Assembly (NCBI RefSeq): GCF_025642975.1
Contig: NZ_JANZKJ010000013.1
Coordinates: forward strand, 62,001-126,000
Direction of reading: 5' to 3'
DNA length: 64,000 nt
Origin: Pseudomonas sp. RIT-PI-S
Lineage (GTDB): Bacteria > Pseudomonadota > Gammaproteobacteria > Pseudomonadales > Pseudomonadaceae
The translations under genes and the position numbers were made by a program. How positions within the stretch are numbered: position 1 is the stretch's first letter; every line of letters begins with the position of its first letter. The notes under the pieces were generated by a model. The model saw only the letters and a program-made list of their open reading frames with translations. It had not been told where the DNA came from and searched no databases. Positions 13,947 to 22,244 of this stretch are shown here, piece after piece.

Positions 13947-14053
13947 TGTTATAGTCCCTTGCTGAGTTCGACCTCAAGCCCAAGCGCGCCTGTTTCCATG
14001 GCTGCGCAGGAGCCTGTCCCCACTACGTGGTCAGCGACAGGCTGCAGCATTGT

Positions 14054-14935
14054 TCAACGTCGCGGCAGAAATTGCATTGGGTCTACCGGCTTACCCTGGC
14101 GACGAATCTCGAAGTGAAGTTTCACCCGGTCCGTGCCCGTGGAGCCCATTTCGGCAATCGTCTGCCCGGCCTTGACCTGCTGCCCCTCCCGAACCAGTAG
14201 CCTACGGTTATGACCGTAAGCACTCACGTAGGTGTCACTGTGTTTGATGATCACCAACTCGCCGTAGCCCCGTAATCCACTTCCGGCGTACACCACGGAT
14301 CCATCAGACGCAGCGAAAACAGGCTGTCCCAAATCTCCGGCGATATCAATTCCTTTATTCAAACTACCGTTTGAAGCGAATTTTCCGATGAGCACACCGT
14401 TTGCCGGCCAGGTCCACCCCCCTGCCATGACTTCGCCAGCAGGCACCGGAGTAGCTGTTGGCTCACTGGCAGCGCCTGCCGCGTCGCCGGAAACAGCCGG
14501 CGTAACCGCAGTTGCTGCAGGTACCGTACGTCGAGTGATGGTCGTGGTGCTGGAAGAAGAAGTCGAGTTGCTTCGGGTCACGACAGTCGGGGGCGCGATG
14601 ACGGTCGAGCTACCACTGCCATTCTGACCATCGAAGCGCAGCGACTGCCCCGGACGAATGGTATAGGGGGCTGCAATGTTATTACGGGCTGCCAAGGCCT
14701 TGTAGTCCCAGCCGTAACGAAACGCGATGGAAAACAGGGTGTCCCCCCGCTTGACCACGTATTGGCCCGTGGTCACCTGCGGACGCTGGGGCGTCTGAGC
14801 CGCGCGGTCGACGACTCGCACGCCATTGCTCGGCGCGCTTGAGCAGCCTGCCAGCAAGACTGCGATAGCCAGCGTAGCGAGTAAGCACCCTCGAGGTCGC
14901 GCACCCGCCTGCAAGCCTTTAACTGTCGGACTCAC
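14054..14935 (-). CDS. nlpD: lipoprotein NlpD with LysM and degenerate M23 domain
   Basis: 293 residues from GTG 14935 (GGGAG 7 bases upstream). A signal peptide ends in the lipobox LLAGC, followed by a LysM repeat (YVVKRGDTLFSIAFRYGWDYKALAARNN..), a Ser/Thr/Ala-rich linker and a C-terminal M23-like domain. The metal ligands are missing: NKGIDIAG replaces HxG.D and LHFEIR replaces HxH. This is typical of NlpD, which activates the amidase AmiC at the division site instead of cutting peptidoglycan. Lies between pcm and rpoS. Confidence 0.93.
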   Translation of the reverse strand: MSPTVKGLQAGARPRGCLLATLAIAVLLAGCSSAPSNGVRVVDRAAQTPQRPQVTTGQYVVKRGDTLFSIAFRYGWDYKALAARNNIAAPYTIRPGQSLRFDGQNGSGSSTVIAPPTVVTRSNSTSSSSTTTITRRTVPAATAVTPAVSGDAAGAASEPTATPVPAGEVMAGGWTWPANGVLIGKFASNGSLNKGIDIAGDLGQPVFAASDGSVVYAGSGLRGYGELVIIKHSDTYVSAYGHNRRLLVREGQQVKAGQTIAEMGSTGTDRVKLHFEIRRQGKPVDPMQFLPRR

Positions 14936-15097
14936 CCGCTACTCCCTCTGGATGATTCATTGAACGAGGCCGGCAGTATAACCGAGCCTGATAACCGGCC
15001 ATGCCGGGAAAGGTGTTGTGAAACAAAAAGATGCGCGAAGAAGCTGAAGCCTCCTCTATGACAGGCCGCTCGCGGTGGAATTCCGAAGTGCAATCAC

Positions 15098-15772
15098 TCA
15101 GGCCAAGGGGCCGGTCAACAGTGGGACGAAGCGCACAGCCCCGAGCAAATGCCTGGCATAGCCTGTTTCCTCGCGAATGATCAGCATCAGCTGCTGTACG
15201 TCGCCAGCGCCAACCGGGATCACCATTCGCCCGCCAGGCGCCAGTTGCTCCAGCAACGCCTGCGGCACATCCGCGGCCACGGCGGTAACGATGATTCCGT
15301 TATAGGGCGCCAGCGCCGGCCACCCTTCCCAGCCATCTCCCCAGCGGAATACCACGTTGCGCAGGTTCAGGCTTTGCATCCGCTCCTTGGCGCGGTCTTG
15401 CAACCCCTTGATGCGCTCGACTGAAAACACCCGTTCCACCAGTTGCGCCAGCACGGCGGTCTGGTAACCGGACCCCGTGCCGATTTCCAGCACCTTGTCC
15501 AGCGGCCCCGCGGCGAGCAACAGCTCGCTCATGCGCGCGACCATGTAAGGCTGGGAGATGGTTTGGTTGTTCCCGATCGGCAAGGCAGTATCTTCATAGG
15601 CCCGGTGGGCCAGCGCTTCGTCTACGAACAAGTGACGCGGCGTCTTGCGGATCACTTCAAGCACCTGGTGATTGCAGATGCCCTCTTCGTAAAGGCGCTG
15701 AATCAGCCGCTCGCGCGTACGCTGGGAAGTCATGCCGATGCCACGGTGCAGCAGGTCGTCTTGCCCACGCAT
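15098..15772 (-). CDS. pcm: protein-L-isoaspartate O-methyltransferase
   Basis: 224 residues from ATG 15772, which overlaps the surE stop (TGATG) and has GGAGGAG 8 bases upstream. A shorter start at 15733 (MTSQRTRERL) gives the 211-residue form used in some species. The SAM-binding motif VLEIGTGSGYQTAVLA and the isoaspartate-type motif LPIGNNQTISQPYMVARM are clear. The enzyme methylates isoaspartyl residues in aged proteins to begin their repair. The open frame extends far upstream inside surE but that part is a shadow. Confidence 0.95.
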   Translation of the reverse strand: MRGQDDLLHRGIGMTSQRTRERLIQRLYEEGICNHQVLEVIRKTPRHLFVDEALAHRAYEDTALPIGNNQTISQPYMVARMSELLLAAGPLDKVLEIGTGSGYQTAVLAQLVERVFSVERIKGLQDRAKERMQSLNLRNVVFRWGDGWEGWPALAPYNGIIVTAVAADVPQALLEQLAPGGRMVIPVGAGDVQQLMLIIREETGYARHLLGAVRFVPLLTGPLA

Positions 15773-16521
15773 CAGCGCAGCTCCTCCAGCCAGGCCCCTA
15801 GTGGCTCGAAGGCCGGATGGAAGGTCCGGTCCAGCTGCAGCGGCGTGACCGATACGTAACCCTGCATCAGCGCATGGAAATCCGTGCCGGCCCCACCGTC
15901 CTCGGCATCGCCCGCCGCCGCGATCCAATAGCCCGGCTTGCCACGTGGGTCCACCACCAGGCTGGGGCGTGCCGCACGGGCGCGATGGCCGAGACGGGTG
16001 AGACGAATGCCTCGCACCGCTGCCAGCGGCAGGTTGGGCACATTGACGTTGATCACCGTGCGTGGCGGCAGCACGAGGTTGGCCTGTGCCTCGATCAGCT
16101 TGCGCGCATACCAGGCGGCGGTCGGCAGGTTGTCGAGCTGTCGCGAAGCCAGGGAGAACGCGAAGCCGGTATGGCCGCTGAAGCGCCCTTCCAGCGCGGC
16201 CGCCACGGTCCCGGAATAGATGACGTCGTCGCCCAGGTTGGCACCCAGGTTGATTCCCGAAACCACTAAATCCGGCTGCTCTTCGAGCAACGCGTTCAAA
16301 CCCAGGTGCACGCAGTCGGTGGGCGTCCCGTTGAGGCTGATGAAGCCGTTGTCCAAGGTGATGGGGTGCAGCGGGCGATCGATCGTCAAGGCGCTGCTGC
16401 ATCCGCTGCGGTCTTGGTCGGGCGCGATCACCGTGCAATGGGCGAAATCCGCCAGCGCGGCATGAAGCGCGGCGATGCCTGGGGCGGTGACCCCGTCGTC
16501 ATTGGAGATCAAGATACGCAT
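15772..16521 (-). CDS. surE: 5'/3'-nucleotidase SurE
   Basis: 249 residues. The N-terminal metal site MRILISNDDGVTAPGI (Asp8-Asp9), the SGCSSALTI loop with its catalytic serine, and NLGANLGDDVIYSGTVAAA are diagnostic. SurE hydrolyses nucleoside monophosphates and short polyphosphates and is linked to stationary-phase survival. It is coupled to pcm downstream and follows truD by 12 bases, part of the conserved truD-surE-pcm-nlpD-rpoS series. Confidence 0.97.
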   Translation of the reverse strand: MRILISNDDGVTAPGIAALHAALADFAHCTVIAPDQDRSGCSSALTIDRPLHPITLDNGFISLNGTPTDCVHLGLNALLEEQPDLVVSGINLGANLGDDVIYSGTVAAALEGRFSGHTGFAFSLASRQLDNLPTAAWYARKLIEAQANLVLPPRTVINVNVPNLPLAAVRGIRLTRLGHRARAARPSLVVDPRGKPGYWIAAAGDAEDGGAGTDFHALMQGYVSVTPLQLDRTFHPAFEPLGAWLEELR

Positions 16522-16533
16522 GGGCTTTTTTGT

Positions 16534-17568
16534 CTACCCCGCTTGCACCAGATCGAAAAGCTCACGAACCACGGCGGTGGCGAAGCATCCGGTGGGCAGG
16601 ATGAAATCCAGTTGCAAAATGTCAGGCTCGGGATAATGCCACGACAAGCTGCGGATGGGCAGTCGCAGAATGCGGCGTTCGTGATCCAGGCCCGCCTCGC
16701 TAAGCCAGCGGCATAGTGTCACTTCGCCTGCTTCTATCTCTTGCTCCAGCGAGAGAGTTTCTCCGCCAGCAGGCGAAACGCCGCGACCTGATAACGGCCC
16801 AGTCGGGTGCAGATCCAGCGCATCGAGCCGCGGGTCGCTGCATTCGGCCTCGCCCGCACAGAAAAAACTACGGCTGTCGGTAAAGGCCAGCACGTCGCCG
16901 GGGCGCGCCTGATTCCAAGTGCCCTGCGCCACGCGCTCGGCAAGCACACGATTGAAGAGATAACTGCGTGCGGCGGAAAGGATGCGCGAGCGCAGGTTGC
17001 GCTGCTCTGGCAGCCGACCGCTCTGGGCGTAGTGCCGGGCCTGGGCGAGGTTGCCGCCGTCGTGGCCAAAGCGTTGAGCGCCAAAATAGTTCGGCACCCC
17101 GTGCTGTTGAATCCATCGCAAGCGCTGTTCGATGGCAGCGGGGTCGGCGGCCAGAGACGTCAGCCGAAGTGAAAAACCGTTGGCCGAATGTGCGCCGCGT
17201 TGCAGCTTGCGCCGATGGCGGGTGGCCTGTAGCACCCTCAGGTTGGCGTCCTGGGCAGCGGCCAAATCCGGCTCGCCCTTGCCCGGCAGGTGCAAGCTGA
17301 ACCATTGCCGGGTCAGGGCCTGCCGGTCCTTGAGGCCTGCGTAGCTGATCGCCCGTAGCGGCACCCCGGCGGCGCGCGCCAACCGGCGTGCCGCTTCTTC
17401 GGTATTGAGTTCGCGCTTCTCGACCCATAGCCACAGGTGTTCTCCATCACCTGCCAAGGGAATGTCGAGCACTTCATCGACTTGAAAATCTTCGGCCGTG
17501 GCTTTGAGAACAGCGGTACCCAGCGAGTCGCCAGTGGCCCGCGGCCCCAGCAGTTGCAGTTCGTTCAT
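16534..17568 (-). CDS. truD: tRNA pseudouridine(13) synthase TruD
   Basis: 344 residues. The catalytic aspartate is in SYAGLKDRQALTRQWFS and the family motif VPNYFGAQRFGHDGGN follows; the inserted TRUD domain lies between about residues 155 and 300. It makes pseudouridine 13 in tRNA-Glu. Start ATG 17568 overlaps the ispF stop by 4 bases. Confidence 0.96.
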   Translation of the reverse strand: MNELQLLGPRATGDSLGTAVLKATAEDFQVDEVLDIPLAGDGEHLWLWVEKRELNTEEAARRLARAAGVPLRAISYAGLKDRQALTRQWFSLHLPGKGEPDLAAAQDANLRVLQATRHRRKLQRGAHSANGFSLRLTSLAADPAAIEQRLRWIQQHGVPNYFGAQRFGHDGGNLAQARHYAQSGRLPEQRNLRSRILSAARSYLFNRVLAERVAQGTWNQARPGDVLAFTDSRSFFCAGEAECSDPRLDALDLHPTGPLSGRGVSPAGGETLSLEQEIEAGEVTLCRWLSEAGLDHERRILRLPIRSLSWHYPEPDILQLDFILPTGCFATAVVRELFDLVQAG

Positions 17569-18038
17569 GCCGTGAGCAACAGGGCTACCGCGTGCACGGC
17601 AATCCCCTCCTCACGCCCAGTGAAGCCCAGCTTCTCGGTGGTGGTGGCCTTGACGTTGACCTGATCGAGCCCAACCTGCAGGTCCTCGGCGATCAGCGCC
17701 CGCATGGTATCGATATGAGGCGCCATCCTGGGTGCCTGGGCAACGATGGTCGAATCGACGTTGGCCACGGTCCAGCCTTTGCCTCGTACCAGCTCCACTA
17801 CGTTGCGCAACAGCGCGCGGCTGTCGGCACCCTTGAAGCGAGGGTCGGTGTCCGGGAAGTGCTTGCCGATGTCGCCCAAGGCCGCGGCGCCGAGCAGCGC
17901 ATCGCTCAAGGCATGCAACAGCACGTCGCCATCGGAATGCGCCACCAATCCGGCAGTGTGGGGAATACGTACCCCACCCAAGGTGATGAAATCGCCTTCT
18001 CCGAAGCGGTGAACGTCGTAACCGTGGCCGATACGCAT
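17565..18038 (-). CDS. ispF: 2-C-methyl-D-erythritol 2,4-cyclodiphosphate synthase
   Basis: 157 residues, full length. MRIGHGYDVHRF (metal-binding Asp8 and His10), LVAHSDGDVLLHALSDALLGAA, and GIAVHAVALL are the IspF signatures. It closes the cyclodiphosphate ring in the MEP isoprenoid pathway; dxr and ispD of the same pathway are in this window. Unusual feature: the start codon sits only 3 bases beyond the T-run of the fghA terminator, so the terminator's 3' arm (CAGGGCG) is the only candidate ribosome-binding sequence. Confidence 0.96.
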   Translation of the reverse strand: MRIGHGYDVHRFGEGDFITLGGVRIPHTAGLVAHSDGDVLLHALSDALLGAAALGDIGKHFPDTDPRFKGADSRALLRNVVELVRGKGWTVANVDSTIVAQAPRMAPHIDTMRALIAEDLQVGLDQVNVKATTTEKLGFTGREEGIAVHAVALLLTA

Positions 18039-18040
18039 AG

Positions 18041-18068
18041 AAAAAAACGCCCTGTTTGAGTCAGGGCG
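18041..18068 (-). terminator. fghA terminator, adjoining the ispF start
   Basis: Stem CGCCCTG / CAGGGCG with a 7-base loop and seven T on the minus strand, 45 bases after fghA and ending 3 bases before the ispF ATG. Confidence 0.85.
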
Positions 18069-18113
18069 CGATTCTACCCTGCCGGGGCTTGCTTGGGCAC
18101 CGCTACGGCCGGA

Positions 18114-18962
18114 TCAGGCCAGGCCGAGCGCCGCCGCATGATGACGCAGGTGATCCTCTATAAAGCTGGCGATGAAATAGTAGCTGTGGTCGTAGCCTGG
18201 CTGTAGGCGCAGAGTCAGCGGGTAACCGGCGTCGGCACAAGCTTTTTGCAGGGCCTCGGGCTTGAGCTGGCTGGTCAGGAAGTCGTCCCGGTCCCCTTGA
18301 TCCACCAGCAGCGGCAGTTGTTCGGTGGCCTTCGCCAATAACACGCTGGCGTCCCACTCTCGCCAACGATTGCGATCTTCGCCCAGGTACCGGCTGAACG
18401 CCTTTTGCCCCCAGGGGCAATCCATGGGATTGCTGATCGGGGCAAAGGCTGAGATCGAGCGGTAGCGCCCCGGGTTACGCAGCGCGCATACCAAGGCACC
18501 GTGGCCGCCCATGGAATGCCCGGCGATAGCCCGTGCGGCGCTGGCCGGGAAGTTCGCTTCGATCAACACCGGCAGCTCGTCCACCACATAATCGTGCATC
18601 CGGTAATGTTGGGCGTAAGGTGGCTGGGTAGCGTTGAGGTAAAAGCCCGCGCCGTGGCCGAAGTCCCAGGCGCCGTCGGGATCACCCGGAACCTCCTGGC
18701 CCCGCGGGCTGGTGTCTGGCGCAACCAGAATCAGCCCCAACTCGGCGGCCAACCGCTGTGCAGCGGCTTTTTGCATGAAGTTTTCGTCGGTGCAGGTCAG
18801 GCCAGACAACCAGTACAACACCGGCAGGCGCTGGCCGGATTCCGCCTGGGGCGGCAGGTATACGGCGAACACCATGTCGCAGCCAAGGCTGCTGGATCGA
18901 TGCTTGTAACGCTTGTGCCAGCCGCCGAAGCTTTTCTGACAGGACAGGTTTTCCAGGCTCAT
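18114..18962 (-). CDS. fghA: S-formylglutathione hydrolase
   Basis: 282 residues, esterase D family alpha/beta hydrolase. Nucleophile Ser in GHSMGGHGALVCAL, the acid in LVDQGDRDDFL and His in PGYDHSYYFI complete the triad; CGG-type oxyanion region SGLTCTDENFMQKA is present. It releases formate and glutathione from S-formylglutathione, the second step of formaldehyde detoxification. It lies 9 bases after adhC, which performs the first step, so the two form an operon ended by the terminator at 18041-18068. Confidence 0.96.
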   Translation of the reverse strand: MSLENLSCQKSFGGWHKRYKHRSSSLGCDMVFAVYLPPQAESGQRLPVLYWLSGLTCTDENFMQKAAAQRLAAELGLILVAPDTSPRGQEVPGDPDGAWDFGHGAGFYLNATQPPYAQHYRMHDYVVDELPVLIEANFPASAARAIAGHSMGGHGALVCALRNPGRYRSISAFAPISNPMDCPWGQKAFSRYLGEDRNRWREWDASVLLAKATEQLPLLVDQGDRDDFLTSQLKPEALQKACADAGYPLTLRLQPGYDHSYYFIASFIEDHLRHHAAALGLA

Positions 18963-18971
18963 GGCGCCCCC

Positions 18972-20084
18972 TCAGAAATGGATGACACTGCGGATGCTTT
19001 GGCCTTCATGCATGAGGTCGAAGGCTTTGTTGATGTCTTCCAGCGGCATGGTGTGGGTAATGAATGTGTCGAGCGGGATTTCTCCGCGCTCTGCCATTTC
19101 CACGTAGCTGGGCAGCTCGCTGCGCCCGCGCACTCCGCCGAAAGCGCTACCGCGCCATACCCGCCCGGTGACCAGTTGGAACGGCCGGGTGGCGATTTCC
19201 TGGCCGGCGCCGGCAACGCCGATGATGACCGATTCACCCCAGCCCTTATGGCAGCACTCGAGCGCGGCGCGCATCAATTGCACGTTGCCGATGCACTCAA
19301 AGGAGAAGTCCACGCCACCATCTGTCATATCGACGATGACTTCCTGGATCGGCTTGTCGTACTCCTTGGGATTCACACAGTCGGTTGCGCCCAGTTGCCG
19401 GGCGATCTCGAACTTGGCCGGATTGATGTCGATGCCGATGATGCGGCTGGCCTTGGCCTTGACGGCACCCAGGATGGCAGAGAGACCAATGCCGCCGAGG
19501 CCGAAGATAGCCACGGTATCGCCGGCCTTGACCTTGGCGGTATTGAGCACCGCGCCGATGCCGGTGGTCACGCCGCAGCCCAGCAGGCAGACCTTCTCTA
19601 ACGGCGCCTGTTTAGGGATGCGTGCCACGGAAATCTCCGGCAACACGGTGTACTCGGAGAAGGTCGACGTGCCCATGTAGTGGAACAACGGCTTGCTCTG
19701 ATACGAGAAGCGGGTAGTGCCATCAGGCATCAGGCCTTTACCCTGGGTCGCGCGGATCGCCTGGCAGAGGTTGGTTTTACCCGAAAGGCAGAATTTGCAT
19801 TGGCGGCATTCCGGCGTGTACAGCGGGATCACATGGTCCCCCACCGCCACAGACGTTACCCCTTCCCCCACGGCTTCGACCACAGCGCCGCCCTCATGCC
19901 CGAGGATGCTCGGGAAGATGCCCTCTGGGTCGGCCCCCGACAACGTATAGGCATCCGTATGGCAAACCCCGCTCGCGATTACACGGAGCAGAACCTCCCC
20001 GGCCTTGGGCATCGCCACATCGATTTCGACGATTTCCAGTGGCTTCTTGGCTTCGAAGGCAACGGCGGCGCGGGACTTGATCAT
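18972..20084 (-). CDS. adhC: S-(hydroxymethyl)glutathione dehydrogenase / class III alcohol dehydrogenase
   Basis: 370 residues from ATG 20084 (GAGGAAG 5 bases upstream); the open frame extends further but without support. Catalytic zinc ligands in GVCHTDAYTLSG and GHEGGAVVEAVGEGV, the structural-zinc cysteines CRQCKFCLSGKTNLC, and the NAD fold GLGGIGLSAI are visible. It oxidises the spontaneous adduct of formaldehyde and glutathione; the family also reduces S-nitrosoglutathione. The divergent LysR gene may regulate it. Confidence 0.97.
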   Translation of the reverse strand: MIKSRAAVAFEAKKPLEIVEIDVAMPKAGEVLLRVIASGVCHTDAYTLSGADPEGIFPSILGHEGGAVVEAVGEGVTSVAVGDHVIPLYTPECRQCKFCLSGKTNLCQAIRATQGKGLMPDGTTRFSYQSKPLFHYMGTSTFSEYTVLPEISVARIPKQAPLEKVCLLGCGVTTGIGAVLNTAKVKAGDTVAIFGLGGIGLSAILGAVKAKASRIIGIDINPAKFEIARQLGATDCVNPKEYDKPIQEVIVDMTDGGVDFSFECIGNVQLMRAALECCHKGWGESVIIGVAGAGQEIATRPFQLVTGRVWRGSAFGGVRGRSELPSYVEMAERGEIPLDTFITHTMPLEDINKAFDLMHEGQSIRSVIHF

Positions 20085-20186
20085 GAGGCTTCCTCGGCAA
20101 AGGGGATGAAACAGGAAGTGTAAATCAGCCCCTGCCTGTGGATAATCCCCGCTCAAGGGAAACATTATTGCCAGCGAGGGACAATC

Positions 20187-21095
20187 ATGACGGCGCTGCG
20201 CTGGGAAGGCATAGATGAATTCGTCGCGGTGGCTGAGCTTGGCCAGTTCAGCGCAGCTGCCGTTCAGCTCGGCGTGTCATCGTCGCATGTGAGCCGGCAA
20301 GTGGCGCAGTTGGAGGAGCGCCTGCAAGCTCGGCTGTTCTACCGCAGCACACGCAGGGTCAGCTTGACCGAGGCGGGCCTTACCTTCCTGCAACATTGCC
20401 GCCGTCTTCACGATGGTCGGGAAGAAGCGATGCGTGCCGTCCACGACCTCGCCGCCGAGCCCAAAGGGCTCTTGCGCATGACCTGCGCGGTGGCTTACGG
20501 AGAGCGCTTTATCGTACCGCTGGTCAATGATTACCAGGCACGTTATCCACAGCTGCGGGTCGACATCGAGCTGAGCAACAGAACGCTCGACTTGGTCAAT
20601 GAAGGGCTGGACCTGGCGGTACGCTTGGGCCGCTTGCAGGATTCCCGGCTGGTCGCCAGCCGCCTGGCGCCACGGCGCATGTATTTGTGCGCGGCGCCGG
20701 CGTACCTGCAGCGCTATGGCCGCCCCCATAGCCTGTCGGAACTGGCGCGGCACAATTGCCTCGTCGGCAGCAGCGATCAATGGGCAATGCAGCAGGACGG
20801 CCGCGAGCTGAGCATCCGAGTGCAGGGGAACTGGCGCTGCAACAGCGGCCAAGCGGTGTTGGACGCCGCGCTGAAGGGTATGGGTTTGTGCCAGCTGCCG
20901 GACTATTACGTGCTCGAGCATCTGCGCAGCGGCGCGTTGGTGTCGCTGTTGGAAGCTCATCAACCGCCTAACACAGCGGTCTGGGCGCTTTACCCCCAGC
21001 AGCGACACCTGTCACCCAAAGTACGCGGGATGGTCGAACATTTGCGCCAGGGGCTGGCAGAGCAAGCGGACAGCTCGCAACCAATAGGCAATTAG
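20187..21095 (+). CDS. LysR-family transcriptional regulator
   Basis: 302 residues. N-terminal winged helix with HTH FSAAAVQLGVSSSHVSRQVAQLEERL (about 20-46), then a substrate-binding domain. GAGGGA lies 5 bases before ATG 20187. It is divergent from adhC-fghA with a 102-base gap. The N-terminal WEGIDEFVAVAELGQFSAAA is typical of the large LTTR group next to formaldehyde genes in pseudomonads. Control of adhC-fghA is inferred from position; the inducer is unknown. Confidence 0.9.
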   Translation: MTALRWEGIDEFVAVAELGQFSAAAVQLGVSSSHVSRQVAQLEERLQARLFYRSTRRVSLTEAGLTFLQHCRRLHDGREEAMRAVHDLAAEPKGLLRMTCAVAYGERFIVPLVNDYQARYPQLRVDIELSNRTLDLVNEGLDLAVRLGRLQDSRLVASRLAPRRMYLCAAPAYLQRYGRPHSLSELARHNCLVGSSDQWAMQQDGRELSIRVQGNWRCNSGQAVLDAALKGMGLCQLPDYYVLEHLRSGALVSLLEAHQPPNTAVWALYPQQRHLSPKVRGMVEHLRQGLAEQADSSQPIGN

Positions 21096-21113
21096 CCGAA
21101 GCCAGTCGCACTA

Positions 21114-21821
21114 TCACGCGTCGGTTTGACTGCCTCGGCGTAGCCAGGCCAGATCTTCGGGGCGGGTGATCTTGATGTTATCCGAACGCCCTTCGATCAA
21201 CCGCGGGGCATGGCCCGCCCATTCCATGGCCGAGGCTTCGTCGGTCACCGCCACCCCTGCCACCAGTGCGTCGGCGAGCGCGCGCTGCAATGGGCCAAGC
21301 CGGAACATCTGCGGCGTAAAGGCATGCCAGATTACGGTGCGGTCCAGGGTGTCGCTGACCCGGCCAGTGGCATCGGCGCGTTTGAGCGTGTCCTTGGCCG
21401 GCACAGCGAGCAGGCCGCCGACCTCATCCTCGGCAAGCTCCCCCAGCAAGCGTTCCAGGTCAGTGGCTGCCAGGTTCGGCCGGGCAGCATCGTGAACCAA
21501 CACCCAGTCGCTGGCGCCGGCGCCAAGTTCGCTTAGCGTCATCAGAGCATTGAGTACCGAATCGCAGCGCTCGCTGCCACCGGTGGCGAGATGAATAGAA
21601 GGGCTGAGCGCGCATTCGAGCGTTGGCCACCAAGGGTCGCCCGCCGCCACGCTCACCACCAGGCCGCGCAAGCCGGGATGCCCGAGGAAACAATCAAGGG
21701 TGTGTTCAAGCAGCGTTTTGCCAGCGAGCTTGAGATATTGCTTGGGACGGTCGGCGCCCATGCGCGAACCGACACCCGCAGCGGGAATGACTACCCAGAA
21801 TGGGATCGATGGAGCAGTCAT
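21114..21821 (-). CDS. ispD: 2-C-methyl-D-erythritol 4-phosphate cytidylyltransferase
   Basis: 235 residues. The CTP-binding loop PAAGVGSRMGADRPKQYLKLAGKTLLEHTL, VLVHDAARPNL and the C-terminal DNIKITRPEDL are the IspD markers. It makes CDP-methylerythritol in the MEP pathway. Start overlaps the ftsB stop by 4 bases, a coupling common in gammaproteobacteria. Confidence 0.97.
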   Translation of the reverse strand: MTAPSIPFWVVIPAAGVGSRMGADRPKQYLKLAGKTLLEHTLDCFLGHPGLRGLVVSVAAGDPWWPTLECALSPSIHLATGGSERCDSVLNALMTLSELGAGASDWVLVHDAARPNLAATDLERLLGELAEDEVGGLLAVPAKDTLKRADATGRVSDTLDRTVIWHAFTPQMFRLGPLQRALADALVAGVAVTDEASAMEWAGHAPRLIEGRSDNIKITRPEDLAWLRRGSQTDA

Positions 21822-22096
21822 TGGGTAATCTGGTAGAGGGTTTCGCCGTCCTTGACCATGCCCAATTCGTGGCGGGCACGCTCTTCGACGGTTTCCATGC
21901 CTTTTTTCAGTTCCAGCACCTCAGCATCGAGCACCCGATTACGCTCGAACAGGCGTTCGTTCTCAGCCTTCTGGTCAGCGATCTGCTGCTGTAGGTCGGC
22001 GGCCTGGGCAAAGCTGCCCGTGCCTACCCACAGCCGATGCTGCAGCCCCGCCAGCAACAGGATAAGAACCAGAAACAACCAATAGGGACTGCGCAT
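21818..22096 (-). CDS. ftsB: cell division protein FtsB
   Basis: 92 residues. One N-terminal membrane segment (YWLFLVLILLLAGLQHRLW) and then a leucine-zipper-type coiled coil (LQQQIADQKAENERLFERNRVLDAEVLELKKG). FtsB joins FtsL and FtsQ in the divisome at the inner membrane. It is followed by ispD in the same operon and preceded by a hairpin separating it from eno. Confidence 0.95.
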   Translation of the reverse strand: MRSPYWLFLVLILLLAGLQHRLWVGTGSFAQAADLQQQIADQKAENERLFERNRVLDAEVLELKKGMETVEERARHELGMVKDGETLYQITQ

Positions 22097-22134
22097 CGAA
22101 GGATCCAGAGGTAGGTCTACTGCTTGCCGGACAG

Positions 22135-22164
22135 CATTTAGCCTGGCACGGGCCAGGCTAAATG
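22135..22164. terminator. 13-base-stem hairpin between eno and ftsB
   Basis: CATTTAGCCTGGC and GCCAGGCTAAATG pair perfectly around a 4-base loop. There is no T-run, so it may be an RNA stability or attenuation element and not a full terminator. It is 80 bases after eno. Confidence 0.55.
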
Positions 22165-22244
22165 TATGTCAGCATCGCCGGGAAGCAATCTAGGCGGCAT
22201 TGGCCGGGCGGTGCCTTCCCTGCCGCCTTTTTACCACTTCCTGA

